This document shows, piece after piece, positions 1-8,040 of a DNA stretch of 62,719 bases. Every line of letters begins with the position of its first letter. Within the stretch, counting starts at the first letter, position 1. The stretch comes from Achromobacter deleyi (GTDB lineage: Bacteria; Pseudomonadota; Gammaproteobacteria; Burkholderiales; Burkholderiaceae_B), in contig NZ_CADIJO010000029.1 of the NCBI RefSeq assembly GCF_902859705.1, forward strand, positions 1 to 62,719, written 5' to 3'. Under the pieces are notes generated by a model that had not been told where the DNA came from, ran no database searches, and was given only the letters and a program-made list of their open reading frames with translations. The translations under genes were made by a program, and so were the position numbers.

Positions 1-658
1 GGGCGCTGCGCGATCCGGCCGGGCCGGCTGGAGCGCCCGGCGGGCCGACCGCGGCGCCCTGGGCGACGACCGGCAGCGCCGTTTCGCGCCAGCCCAGCGC
101 CATCAGCAGGCTGAACGCCACCACGGCGGCCAACAGCGCCAGGGCACCGGCCTGCCCGACGTGGCCCGCCAGCATCAGGCAGCCCGGCCCGCCCGCGAAG
201 AAGCCGACCATGGTGCCGCCCACCTGCACGGCGTTGGCCCGCGCCAATGCCTGGCCTTCGAAGCGTTCGGCGGTAAGGCCATCGGTGGCGATGTCCTGCG
301 TGGCGCTGGCCAGCGAGGCCAGCGCCATCAACCCCACCACCCAGGCCGCGCTGGCAGACGAAATGCCGGAGACCGCCACCGCCGCCAGGCAGGCCAGCAC
401 CACGCACTGCATCGGCAAGATCCAGCTGCGACGCCGGCCCGCGGCCGGACGCCAGCGGTTGTCGACCACCGGCGCCCACAGGAATTTCAGCACCCACGGC
501 AGCCCCACCAGCGGCAGCCAGGCCAGCGCATGCAGCGGCGCGCCATCGCGGCGCAGCAGCGTGGGCAGCGCCTCCATGGCCACGCCCAGCGGAATGCCCT
601 GGGAAAAATACAGTGCGCCGATCATGATGAACAGGCGCCCGTTTGCAATGCGGTTCAC
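1..658 (-). CDS. RhtX/FptX-type siderophore permease (3' truncated by window edge)
   Basis: About 219 N-terminal residues of an inner-membrane MFS-like permease; the C-terminal half lies beyond base 1. The N-terminus has the run YFSQGIPLGVAMEALP, then LPWVLKFLWAPVVDN, a basic GRRRSW loop and ATQDIATDG. These resemble the RhtX/FptX branch of AmpG-like carriers, which import a ferric siderophore from the periplasm. The start is GTG at 658-656, with AAGGAAAT upstream. It overlaps the cupin stop in a GTGA, so the two are probably translationally coupled. Its place last in the Fur-box, TonB receptor, cupin, permease order supports the call. The exact substrate cannot be read from sequence. Confidence 0.85.
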   Translation of the reverse strand, partial: MNRIANGRLFIMIGALYFSQGIPLGVAMEALPTLLRRDGAPLHALAWLPLVGLPWVLKFLWAPVVDNRWRPAAGRRRSWILPMQCVVLACLAAVAVSGISSASAAWVVGLMALASLASATQDIATDGLTAERFEGQALARANAVQVGGTMVGFFAGGPGCLMLAGHVGQAGALALLAAVVAFSLLMALGWRETALPVVAQGAAVGPPGAPAGPAGSRSA

Positions 659-1077
659 GTCGATTTCCTTGAAAATTGCCGCGGCGCATCCGCGCGGCGG
701 TGTTCGCTGCCCTGCCCTGGCGTCACGAACAGGATGCGGGCCGGACAGGCCACATGCAGGCGGTGCCAGACGCCGCGCGGCACGATCGTGCTGCGGCGCG
801 CGTCCAGCAGCAGGTCGCTTTCGACGCCCGCCTCGTCCATCAGCATCAGCACCACGCGGCCTTCCAGCACGCACAGCATTTCGTCGCCGGCCGGATGCCG
901 TTCCCAGACATCGCCATGCACGTCGGCATCCGACGCCGCGGCCTTGATGCCGACCAGCCAGCCTTCCTCGGGCGCCAGGCGGCGCAGCGTGCCGATCTCG
1001 CGCACGCTGCCGCCGGCGCCCAGCGCCACGAAGTGATCGAGCCAGTCAAAGACCGGCGGGAGGGGAGTTACTGCCAC
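655..1077 (-). CDS. Cupin-domain protein of the siderophore locus
   Basis: 140 residues starting at GTG 1077-1075, chosen because GAAGGAG lies 6 bases upstream; an upstream ATG at 1161 would give a less likely, Cys- and Arg-rich extension. The middle holds a ChrR/cupin-like barrel pattern: HGDVWERHPAGDEMLCVLEG, a second strand set with PRGVWHRLHV, and possible metal-binding His and Glu residues. Single-domain cupins bind small ligands or metals. Here it sits between the TonB receptor (stop about 97 bases upstream) and the permease (4-base overlap), so a role in handling, sensing or modifying the incoming ferric siderophore is inferred. No catalytic activity can be assigned. Confidence 0.75.
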   Translation of the reverse strand: MAVTPLPPVFDWLDHFVALGAGGSVREIGTLRRLAPEEGWLVGIKAAASDADVHGDVWERHPAGDEMLCVLEGRVVLMLMDEAGVESDLLLDARRSTIVPRGVWHRLHVACPARILFVTPGQGSEHRRADAPRQFSRKST

Positions 1078-1174
1078 GGTGTGCTCCTTCAGCAATGCGG
1101 CGGAACGGCACTTGCGCACCGTCCCGGTGTCGTGGGGCGACCCCGTCAGGTCGCCCCGCAATGGCCTGGCCCGG

Positions 1175-3310
1175 TCAATATTCGGCGCGCAGGGTCAGCA
1201 TCACGTTGCGCGGTTCGCCGTAGCGGTTGTTCCACGCCGTGCCCGACAGGCTTTGGTAGTAGCCGCGGTCGAACACGTTGTTGACGTTCAGCGCCGCGGT
1301 CAGGTGCTTGTCCAAGCGGTAGGCCATGCGCAGGTCCACCAGCGCATAACCGCCCTGGCGCAGCGTGACGGGGCCGGATACCGTCGAATAGCCCGACTGC
1401 ACCTGCAGGCCGCCGCCCACGGACAGGCGCCGCTGCATGCCGGGCAGCGCATAGTTCGTCCACAGCCGGAAGATGTGCTTGGGTGTGAAGCTGGCGAACG
1501 GCTGGCCGCCCGCTTGCGTGTCGGTCAGGTACTTGCTGGTGTTGAAGGTGTAGCCGGCCGCCACCGTCCAGTACGGCGTGATGCTGCCGGACGCCTCGGC
1601 CTCGATGCCGCGGCTGCGGACCTTGCCGCCGGCCACGTAGTAGCAGTTGTTGCCCACGCAGGGCCACGCCGGGTCTTCCTGGGCGCGGTTCTTCTGCGTG
1701 ATCTGGAACGCGGCCAGCGACACGTTCAGGGCGCCGTCGGCCAGTTCGCCCTTGATGCCGGCCTCGTAGTTGGTGCCCGTCACCGGGTCCAGCGCCTGGC
1801 CTTCGCGCGTCAGCTGGCTTTGCGGCTGGAACACCTGCGCGTAGCTGCCGTACAGCGACCACTGGCGATCCAGGTCGACGATCAGCCCGCCATAGGGCGT
1901 GAATTCCGGATCGATGCGCTGGCGCGAGGCCGGCGCGTCCTGGTTCCACCAGCTCATGCGGCCGCCCAGCACCAGCGTCACCGGATCGGCCAGCGAAAAG
2001 CGGCCCATGCCGTACACGCCTTGCTGGCGCAACCGCGTTTCTCCCGGTGACGAATACGGCCCGACGCCCGGCTCGGGCACGCTGTGCGGGTCCCAGTCGA
2101 ACACGTTCACCGGCACCCGCAGCGCGGGCGTCAGCATGCCGGTGTACTGCTCGGTCGTGGTGCGCTGCGCGTTGCCGCCCAGCAGCAGTTCGTGGCGGCG
2201 GCCGAACAGCGTCACCGGCCCGCTGACGTAGGCGTCCACGCTGGCCTGGGTGTTCTCGAACTTGTAGGCCCCGCCCATCAGCGCCGAACCCAGGCCCGTC
2301 TGCCGGTCGATCGCGCCGTAGGCGCCGGCATACTTCAGGTTGCTGTCGGCGGTCAGGTAGTTGGCGCTGACCTTGGCGCTCCAGCCTTGCCCGAAGCGGT
2401 GTTCCAGGTCGGCGAACACGCGCGTCGTGTCCCAGTTGAAGCGGTCCCACGCGGCGTCCAGGTAGGTCGAGCGCTTCAGGCCGATGTCGCCGCCGTCCTG
2501 GTAGCGCGGCACGCCCGCCATGTTGGTGGTGGACCGGATCTGCTGGTACTGCAGGCCAGCCGACAGCACCGTGGCGGGACCCAGGTCCACTTCGCCAATG
2601 CCATAGAACAGCGCCGACTTCTGGTCGCCCACGTCATAGAAGTAGCCGCGGCTTTCCACGGCGCTGACGATGCGCCCGCGCACGCTGCCGCCGTCGTTGA
2701 GCGGGCCGCCCAGGTCAGCCTCGGCGCGGTAGCGGTCCCAGCTGCCGGCGCTGAGCGCGCCGCTGAACGCGAATTCGCGCTGCGGCCGCTTGCGCACCAG
2801 GTTGACGGTGGCGGCCGGATTGCCCGCGCCATGCAACAGGCCGTTGGCCCCGCGCAGGATCTCGACGCGTTCGTACACCGCCATGTCCTGCGGCGACGCG
2901 GCCATGTTGCCCATCAGCACCGGCACGCCGTCCTGCTCGTAGGAATCGACCTTGAAGCCGCGGGCGTAATAGGCCGTGGTCAGCAACTGGTACGGCTGCA
3001 CCGTGATGCCGGTGGCGTGCTGCATCACCTCGTCCAGGCTTTGCAGGTTCTGCTGCTTCATCTGCTCTTGCCCGATGATGGTGACCGACTGCGGTGTTTC
3101 GCGCAGGGTCAGCGGCAGCTTGCCCAGCGACGGCGTGTTCGTCGCCGTGGCCGCGCCCTCGCCGCTCACGGTGACGGCCGGCAGCGTGGCCGTGTCATCC
3201 GCCAGCGCGGGGCCCGCGGCCAGCATCAGCAGCCAGATTGCGCCGATCTTGATCTTGTTTGCGTCCGCCTGCCCGCGCGGCGTTCCCGCCCCATTCCTGA
3301 ATCTGTGCAC
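1175..3310 (-). CDS. TonB-dependent ferric-siderophore receptor
   Basis: 711-residue outer-membrane receptor, a normal length for the family. GTG at 3310-3308 is preferred because GAGGAA stands just upstream; a longer reading would start with TTG inside the Fur site. The N-terminal signal segment ends near LMLAAGPALA. It is followed by a TonB-box-like stretch (LPAVTVSGE), a plug domain (LRETPQSVTIIGQEQM, DEVMQHATGITV, VERVEILRGANGLLHG, GNPAATVNLVRKRP) and a 22-strand-type barrel ending in an aromatic residue (LRAEY). The pattern is that of FpvA/FhuE/FauA-like receptors. It is followed by the cupin and permease genes and is presumably repressed by Fur with iron and activated by the AraC protein upstream. 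Confidence 0.93.
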   Translation of the reverse strand: MHRFRNGAGTPRGQADANKIKIGAIWLLMLAAGPALADDTATLPAVTVSGEGAATATNTPSLGKLPLTLRETPQSVTIIGQEQMKQQNLQSLDEVMQHATGITVQPYQLLTTAYYARGFKVDSYEQDGVPVLMGNMAASPQDMAVYERVEILRGANGLLHGAGNPAATVNLVRKRPQREFAFSGALSAGSWDRYRAEADLGGPLNDGGSVRGRIVSAVESRGYFYDVGDQKSALFYGIGEVDLGPATVLSAGLQYQQIRSTTNMAGVPRYQDGGDIGLKRSTYLDAAWDRFNWDTTRVFADLEHRFGQGWSAKVSANYLTADSNLKYAGAYGAIDRQTGLGSALMGGAYKFENTQASVDAYVSGPVTLFGRRHELLLGGNAQRTTTEQYTGMLTPALRVPVNVFDWDPHSVPEPGVGPYSSPGETRLRQQGVYGMGRFSLADPVTLVLGGRMSWWNQDAPASRQRIDPEFTPYGGLIVDLDRQWSLYGSYAQVFQPQSQLTREGQALDPVTGTNYEAGIKGELADGALNVSLAAFQITQKNRAQEDPAWPCVGNNCYYVAGGKVRSRGIEAEASGSITPYWTVAAGYTFNTSKYLTDTQAGGQPFASFTPKHIFRLWTNYALPGMQRRLSVGGGLQVQSGYSTVSGPVTLRQGGYALVDLRMAYRLDKHLTAALNVNNVFDRGYYQSLSGTAWNNRYGEPRNVMLTLRAEY

Positions 3311-3333
3311 CGCCGTTCCTCTTTCTTTATTAC

Positions 3334-3348
3334 TGAGAATTATTCTCA
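3334..3348 (-). promoter_or_regulatory. Fur box (perfect 7-1-7 palindrome)
   Basis: TGAGAATTATTCTCA is a perfect inverted repeat with 7-base arms around one central base. It differs from the classic 7-1-7 Fur consensus by one base per arm. It lies about 25 bases upstream of the receptor start, so Fe-Fur bound here should block transcription of the receptor-cupin-permease operon. Confidence 0.85.
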
Positions 3349-3524
3349 AGTAATTCTAGAGAGAGGCCGCCCCCGTCGCTGGCGATTGCGGAAGTATTGC
3401 TGGCGATTGCGGCAGTCTTTGAAGACGGGGCTCAGAAGGATCGCAGGGATATGGCCGCCCTTGCCGATGGCGGCCGCGTTGACGCGGGAGGGAAGTCGAT
3501 ACCGACTGCGCAGCGGCTACCGTT

Positions 3525-4400
3525 TCAGCCGCGCCCCGCGGCCAGCGCGCTGGGCAGCACGCCGTAGCGCCGCTGGAACGCCTTGGTGAAGTGCGAATCC
3601 GTGTAGCCACACGCGTACGCGGCTTCGGACACGCTCATCTCGCCGGCCGCCAGCAGCGCATGAGCCTGCGCCATGCGCTGTTCGCGCACGAAAGCGTAGA
3701 CGCTGCAGCCGAACAGCTGGCGAAAGCCCGTGGTGAGCTTGTTGACGTTGATCCCGGCCCGGCGCGCCAGCTCGGGCAAGGCCGGCGGATCTTGCAGATT
3801 CGCCAGCACGAGGTCGCGCGCATGATGCAGGCGCTCGGCATCCGCGCGCGACACACCCGCGGCCGCCGCCTTGTCCGGCTGCAACGCCGCCAGCGCCAGC
3901 GCGGTCAGTTCCAGCGCCTTGGCCGACAGGTACAGGCGCTTGAGCGGCCCCTGCACCGGGCAAGCCAGCATCTGCCGACCCAGCGCCAGCAACGGCGCGC
4001 CAACGCGCAGGTTGGCATCGGCGTAGGGGCCGTCGTCGTGTGAGGCGCGCAGCAGGCGGGCGACCTGCGCGGGTTCCATTGCCAGGGCGTCCTGCAGATG
4101 CGCAAGCGACGTCCGCAACGACACGAAGCGCAGCGCGCGGCGGGCCGCGAAATCGTGCTCCATGCGCAGCGGATCGCGGCACAGGCTCAGGTGCAGCAGC
4201 GGCCCGCTGACCTGTGCGGCGGCGGCCCCGGGCACCCGGTAGCGCAGCTCGCCTTCCAGCACCAGCACCAATTTCAGGCCCGGCGCCAGGTCTTCCTGCA
4301 CGCATTCCCTGCGGTCGAACTGCAACGTGCCGCCGGCCAGCGACATGGCGGGCGTGGCGGCCGGCAGGGTCCAATCGAGTTCAGGGGTGATAGCGGTCAC
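3525..4400 (-). CDS. AraC-family regulator of siderophore uptake (PchR/AlcR-like)
   Basis: 291 residues with a GTG start and no strong ribosome-binding site. The N-terminal 180 residues form a ligand-sensing region (LVLVLEGELRYRVPG). The C-terminal 100 hold two helix-turn-helix units (LPELARRAGINVNKLTTGFRQLFG and MSVSEAAYACGYTDSHFTKAFQRRYG). PchR/AlcR-type activators bind an internalised ferric siderophore and switch on the receptor gene. This gene is on the same strand directly upstream of the receptor, with about 215 bases between them including the Fur site, which fits that role. A weak Fur-like sequence lies upstream of it. Confidence 0.88.
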   Translation of the reverse strand: MTAITPELDWTLPAATPAMSLAGGTLQFDRRECVQEDLAPGLKLVLVLEGELRYRVPGAAAAQVSGPLLHLSLCRDPLRMEHDFAARRALRFVSLRTSLAHLQDALAMEPAQVARLLRASHDDGPYADANLRVGAPLLALGRQMLACPVQGPLKRLYLSAKALELTALALAALQPDKAAAAGVSRADAERLHHARDLVLANLQDPPALPELARRAGINVNKLTTGFRQLFGCSVYAFVREQRMAQAHALLAAGEMSVSEAAYACGYTDSHFTKAFQRRYGVLPSALAAGRG

Positions 4401-4431
4401 GGCGGCGGCCCGGGGGCGCAGGATCTTTATT

Positions 4432-4446
4432 GAGATTGAATATTAT
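4432..4446 (-). promoter_or_regulatory. Possible weak Fur site upstream of the AraC gene
   Basis: TGAGATTGAATATTA matches about 10 of 14 specified positions of the 7-1-7 Fur consensus and lies some 32 bases before the GTG start in an AT-rich patch. The palindrome is imperfect, so this is only a candidate. It would let iron control the regulator as well as the receptor. Confidence 0.35.
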
Positions 4447-4570
4447 TACCCTTTTGCCGCGACCAAGCCAACATCGGGGAAGCAGCCAGCAACCGGCGGT
4501 ACCCAGGTGTTGGCCGCCTGGCTTGGCGCACGGTTTTCAGGCCGTGACTGCTTGCCTTCCAGGACGGCGC

Positions 4571-5539
4571 TCAGGCGGCAACCGCCTGGCTTCTGGCCGC
4601 CCGCCGCAGCGCCTGCGGCGGCTGGCCGTAGACCCGCAGGAACGCCCGCCGCATACGTTCGGTGTCGGTGAAGCCAACCCGCCGCGCGATGCTCTCGATG
4701 CTGCTGTCACCCGCCGCGATCAGGCCGCGCGCAGCTTCGGCCCGAATGCGCTCGACCGCCTTGGCCGGCGTTTCGCCGGTTTCGGCCTTGAAGCTGCGCA
4801 GGAACTGGCGTGGGCTGACGCAGGCCACTTCGGCCAGTTGATCCACCGACAGCGCCGTGCCCAGATGGCCGCGGATATGTTCCAGCACCGCCCGCATGCG
4901 ATCGCTTTCGGGCGCCAGGTCCTGCAACGCCGAGAACTGCGACTGGCCGCCCGAACGCCGGTGGTACACCACCATCTCGCGCGCCGTGGCCGCGGCCACG
5001 TCGGCCCCCAGATCGGCCTCGACCATCGCCAGCGCCAGGTCGATGCCGGCGGTGATGCCGGCCGACGTCCAGGTATCGCCATCGCGCACGTGGATCTTGT
5101 CGGCGTCGACCCGGATGCCCGGATGGTTGCGCGCCAGCGTGGCCGCGCGGCGCCAATGGGTGGTGGCGCGCAGGCCATCCAGCAAGCCGGCGCCTGCCAG
5201 CACGAAGGCGCCGGTGCACACGCTGGCCAGGCGCCGGCCCGCCTGCCGCTGGGCGTGCAACGTGCGCCGCATGCCCGGCGTGACCGCGAATTCGCGCGCG
5301 CCCTCGCCGCCCGCCACGATCAGCGTATCGGCCCGCACGCCGCGCCAGGGGCGGGTCTGGATCTCGATGCCGCTGGTGCTGCGCACCAGGCCGCCTTGTT
5401 CCGATACCGTCAGCACCGTGTAGGCCGGACCGCCCGCCGTGCGTGCCAAGGCACCCGCGGTCTGGAACACGGTGGCAGGGCCGGACATGTCCAACAGCTG
5501 GAAGTCGGGCACGAGCAGGAAAGCGACGACATGGGGCAT
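4571..5539 (-). CDS. GlxA-family transcriptional regulator (DJ-1/PfpI plus AraC HTH)
   Basis: 322 residues from the inner ATG (MPHVVAFLLVPDFQLLDMSG); an upstream ATG at 5590 would add 17 residues outside the conserved domain. Residues 1-190 form a DJ-1/PfpI-like domain with the CTGAFVLAGAGLLDG nucleophile-elbow region. Residues 215-320 form an AraC-type double helix-turn-helix (LSVDQLAEVACVSPRQFLRSFKAETG, SSIESIARRVGFTDTERMRRAF). Proteins of this class (GlxA, CdhR, ArgR-like) are activators for amine or amino-acid catabolism; the ligand cannot be predicted. It is divergent from the MFS carrier that follows, which it may control. Confidence 0.87.
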   Translation of the reverse strand: MPHVVAFLLVPDFQLLDMSGPATVFQTAGALARTAGGPAYTVLTVSEQGGLVRSTSGIEIQTRPWRGVRADTLIVAGGEGAREFAVTPGMRRTLHAQRQAGRRLASVCTGAFVLAGAGLLDGLRATTHWRRAATLARNHPGIRVDADKIHVRDGDTWTSAGITAGIDLALAMVEADLGADVAAATAREMVVYHRRSGGQSQFSALQDLAPESDRMRAVLEHIRGHLGTALSVDQLAEVACVSPRQFLRSFKAETGETPAKAVERIRAEAARGLIAAGDSSIESIARRVGFTDTERMRRAFLRVYGQPPQALRRAARSQAVAA

Positions 5540-5781
5540 GGCAAGCGCCTGTAGCGATTGAAAAGGCCTGGCATGGATTTCGGCCCGCATCGGTCTGCAG
5601 GGCGTGTCATTCAGACCAGAGGAACACGATGGCGGTTTTTGAGGGAATTATGTCATTTACGCCAAAGTCTGCCTCACTACAGTAAACGCTGTCAAACCCG
5701 AGCCTCGTGCCCCGGACTTCGTGCCCCGATCCCCCGCGCCGCCCCTGGCCGGGGTCCGCCTCTTTCCTGCCCGCCTCCCCT

Positions 5782-7008
5782 ATGCGCCCGTCATCCCGCT
5801 CTACCCCCGGCCAACGCAACGCCCGCTTGCTGGCCGTCTGCCAGGGCCTGTTCATTGCCGCCATTTCCATCGACCTGACCCTGACGGCCCTGACCGGCCA
5901 CATGCTGGCGCCCAACAAGGCGCTGTCCACCCTGCCCTTCGCGTTGATCACCGTGGCGGGCGCCGTCGTTACCTGGTTTGCCTCGCTGCTGATGCAGCGC
6001 ATCGGCCGCCGCAACGGCTTCACGCTGGGCGCCCTGGCCGGGGCGGCGGGCGGCGGCATTTCGGTCTGGGCGGTGTTTCATTCGGACTTCTGGGCCTTCT
6101 GCGCCGGCACCGCGCTGGTCGGGGTATTCCAGGCGTTTGCCCAGTACTACCGGCTGGCCGCCGCCGACGCGGTCGAACCGGCCGCCAAGACCCGCGCGAT
6201 CTCGGTGGTGATGGCCGGCGGCGTCATCGCCGCCATTGCCGGCCCCGCGCTGGCCAATGCAAGCCGCGACCTGTTCGCCCCGGTCACCTTTGCCGGGGCC
6301 TACCTGATGGTGGCGCTGCTGGCGCTGTTGTCCGCCGCGCTGCTGTGGGCGTTCTACCGCGACATCGACGCGCCGGTCCACGCGGGCGACACCCAGGCCG
6401 GCCTGCCGGCGCGGCCGCTGCGCGAGGTCGCACGCCAGCCGATATTCGTGGCGGCGCTGGCGAACAATGTGGTGGGGTCCGTGTCGATGATGTTCATCAT
6501 GACGGCCGCGCCCCTGGCCGCCGTAGCCTGCAGCCACACCATCAGCGATGGCGCGGGCATCATGCAATGGCACCTGGTGGGCATGTACGCGCCCGCCTTG
6601 TTCGCCGGTGCGCTGATCCAGCGCTTCGGCCTGGCCCGCATCCTGTGGGCGGGCATGCTGCTCAATGTGGCCAGCGCGTTGATTGCGATGGGGTCGCCGT
6701 CGTTGCCGGCGTTCTACGCGGCCTTGTTCTGCCTGGGCGTGGGTTGGAATTTCATGTTCGTGGGCGGCACCACGCTGCTCGCGCAGTCGTACCGGCCGGC
6801 CGAACGCGCCCGCGCCCAAGGCGCGGCCGAGATGCTGCGTTATGCAGCCACCGCCCTGGCAACCCTGGCCGCCGGGCCGGCGCTGGACACCTTCGGGTGG
6901 GAGGCGCTGAATGCGGCCATGCTGCCGGTGGTGCTGGCCGCGGGCCTGATGACCTGGTACTGGGCGCGCGGCGCAGCGCGCCAGGCCGCGATGGCCGGCC
7001 AGGCGTAG
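5782..7008 (+). CDS. MFS transporter, 12-TM type
   Basis: 408 residues from ATG 5782, the last start before the first membrane helix; a start at 5707 would add a Pro/Ser/Arg-rich tail. About 12 hydrophobic helices are visible, with an MFS loop after helix 2 (LLMQRIGRRNG), a central loop around residues 195-215 and a second-half loop (IQRFGLARILW). The family exports or imports small solutes with protons; the substrate is unknown. It is transcribed away from the GlxA-type regulator about 240 bases upstream and ends before a large inverted repeat. Confidence 0.82.
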   Translation: MRPSSRSTPGQRNARLLAVCQGLFIAAISIDLTLTALTGHMLAPNKALSTLPFALITVAGAVVTWFASLLMQRIGRRNGFTLGALAGAAGGGISVWAVFHSDFWAFCAGTALVGVFQAFAQYYRLAAADAVEPAAKTRAISVVMAGGVIAAIAGPALANASRDLFAPVTFAGAYLMVALLALLSAALLWAFYRDIDAPVHAGDTQAGLPARPLREVARQPIFVAALANNVVGSVSMMFIMTAAPLAAVACSHTISDGAGIMQWHLVGMYAPALFAGALIQRFGLARILWAGMLLNVASALIAMGSPSLPAFYAALFCLGVGWNFMFVGGTTLLAQSYRPAERARAQGAAEMLRYAATALATLAAGPALDTFGWEALNAAMLPVVLAAGLMTWYWARGAARQAAMAGQA

Positions 7009-7024
7009 GCGGCGCTCGTCGGTC

Positions 7025-7062
7025 AAGCGCAGGCAGCCTAATCAGGGTGGCCGCCTGCGCTT
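7025..7062. terminator. Inverted repeat between convergent genes, probable bidirectional terminator
   Basis: AAGCGCAGGC (7025-7034) pairs perfectly with GCCTGCGCTT (7053-7062), and the stem extends inward past one mismatch. It lies 16 bases after the MFS stop and before the end of the convergent small-gene region. The U-tract is short, so termination efficiency is uncertain. Confidence 0.6.
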
Positions 7063-7093
7063 TGCTTCAGGCTTGGGGCTGAGACTTTCCGCC

Positions 7094-7246
7094 GTTACCG
7101 CAATAGCCGAGATTGCCGCAATAGCCGAGATTGCCGTAATTGCCGCGATTGCTGCCGTTGCCGCTATTGCGGCTATTGCGGCTATTGCTGCTATTGCGGC
7201 TACTGCCGCGATTGCCGCTACTGCGGCTGACGCCGCTGTTCCAGCT
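7094..7246. repeat. Degenerate 9-bp tandem array (about 17 units)
   Basis: Seventeen consecutive 9-mers follow the pattern attgccgcN or attgcggct, including an exact 18-bp duplication (attgccgcaatagccgag type, 7103-7129). Because 9 is a multiple of 3, two minus-strand frames stay open through the whole array. One encodes Asn/Ser/Arg/Gly-rich sequence and the other Ala/Ile-rich sequence. The last three codon groups and the TAG stop (7220-7218) of the small secreted protein gene lie inside the array, so unit gain or loss could alter its C-terminus. Confidence 0.85.
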
Positions 7247-7550
7247 GTTGCAGGCATTGCGCCACGCCGGCCTGCATCTGCGCATTGGACACGGCGGCGC
7301 GGTCCGAAACCTCGCGGCAGCGCACGTACTCCGCCTGGCTTTCGGGCGAATCGCGGATCACGACAGGAGCCGAATTCGGGTCGGGCGTGACGGTCATGCG
7401 CAAGGTGGAAGGCGGCGACAGGCTGCCGTCCTTGGAGCGCTGGCTGGGATACTGGTATTCCTGGGTGACCGGCGCCGCGCTCTGCGCGTGGGCCGCGCCG
7501 GCCACGCAGGCCAGAGCCAGCAAGACGGCGGACAGCGGAAGTTTTTTCAT
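7218..7550 (-). CDS. Small secreted protein of unknown function
   Basis: 110 residues. The start MKKLPLSAVLLALACVAGAAHAQ is a clear Sec signal peptide with cleavage after AHA, and GAGAGG stands upstream of the ATG. The mature part is polar, with two Cys residues (YVRCREVSD and AQCLQQLEQ) that could form one disulfide, and it ends in a Gln/Arg-rich helix QCLQQLEQRRQPQ. I recognise no family. The 3' end runs into the 9-bp tandem array, and the stop codon is inside a repeat unit. A periplasmic location is inferred from the signal peptide. Confidence 0.75.
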   Translation of the reverse strand: MKKLPLSAVLLALACVAGAAHAQSAAPVTQEYQYPSQRSKDGSLSPPSTLRMTVTPDPNSAPVVIRDSPESQAEYVRCREVSDRAAVSNAQMQAGVAQCLQQLEQRRQPQ

Positions 7551-7719
7551 GGCGACCTCTCATCAATGAATGCGCGCCAGCCGGCCAGGATCAACTGCCC
7601 CGTCCGGTGACGCGCCGGTCTATGGTAGCCCCGGGCGCGCCACGTGAGCGTGCCAAGACGCTACGCCCGACGCGGGATTTGTTTCTTGCGGTTTCCCCGC
7701 GGCGGTCGCTACGCCCGGA

Positions 7720-8034
7720 TCAGGGCTTGGCCGCCCGCTTGGGGGCCGCCGCCGCACCCGACACGTTGGCGGCGGAGGGCTTGGCCGGCTGGTCCCCGGG
7801 CGGCTGGCCCGGCCAGGCGCGCGGCGCGGTCCGTAAAGGATCCAGTAAGGAAGACAGGCCGTTATGGTCCAGCTCAAGCATCAGCGCCAGCAAGCGGCCA
7901 AGCTCGCCTTTCGGAAAGCCTTTGCGCGCAAACCACGCCAGGTAGGGCCCCGGCAGGTCGGCGATCAGGTGCCCCTGGTATTTGCCAAACGGCATGGTGC
8001 GCGTCACCAGCAACGACAACAGTTGGGGATCCAT
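7720..8034 (-). CDS. DUF3820-family protein
   Basis: 104 residues. Residues 12-67 carry the signature MPFGKYQGHLIADLPGPYL, WFARKGFPKGELG and LELDHNGLSSLLDPL. This pattern is known from DUF3820, a family that includes a putative quorum-sensing-regulated virulence factor of Pseudomonas. The remaining 35 residues are an Ala/Pro/Lys-rich low-complexity tail. It starts 6 bases after the stop of the hydrolase gene upstream, so the two form an operon. Its biochemical role is unknown. Confidence 0.8.
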   Translation of the reverse strand: MDPQLLSLLVTRTMPFGKYQGHLIADLPGPYLAWFARKGFPKGELGRLLALMLELDHNGLSSLLDPLRTAPRAWPGQPPGDQPAKPSAANVSGAAAAPKRAAKP

Positions 8035-8040
8035 GGCGTA

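Noticed and set aside
161..1284. Several overlapping plus-strand ORFs opposite the permease and cupin genes
   Set aside because: They are out-of-frame shadows in GC-rich DNA with no domain motifs; the minus-strand frames show clear conserved patterns.
3308..3349. Extended TonB receptor start at the TTG inside the Fur palindrome
   Set aside because: It would place the start in an operator. GTG 3310 has a good ribosome-binding site.
7042..7566. Ala/Ile-rich ORF read through the 9-bp array
   Set aside because: The composition comes from the repeat; no start or domain supports it, and the signal-peptide gene in another frame is convincing.
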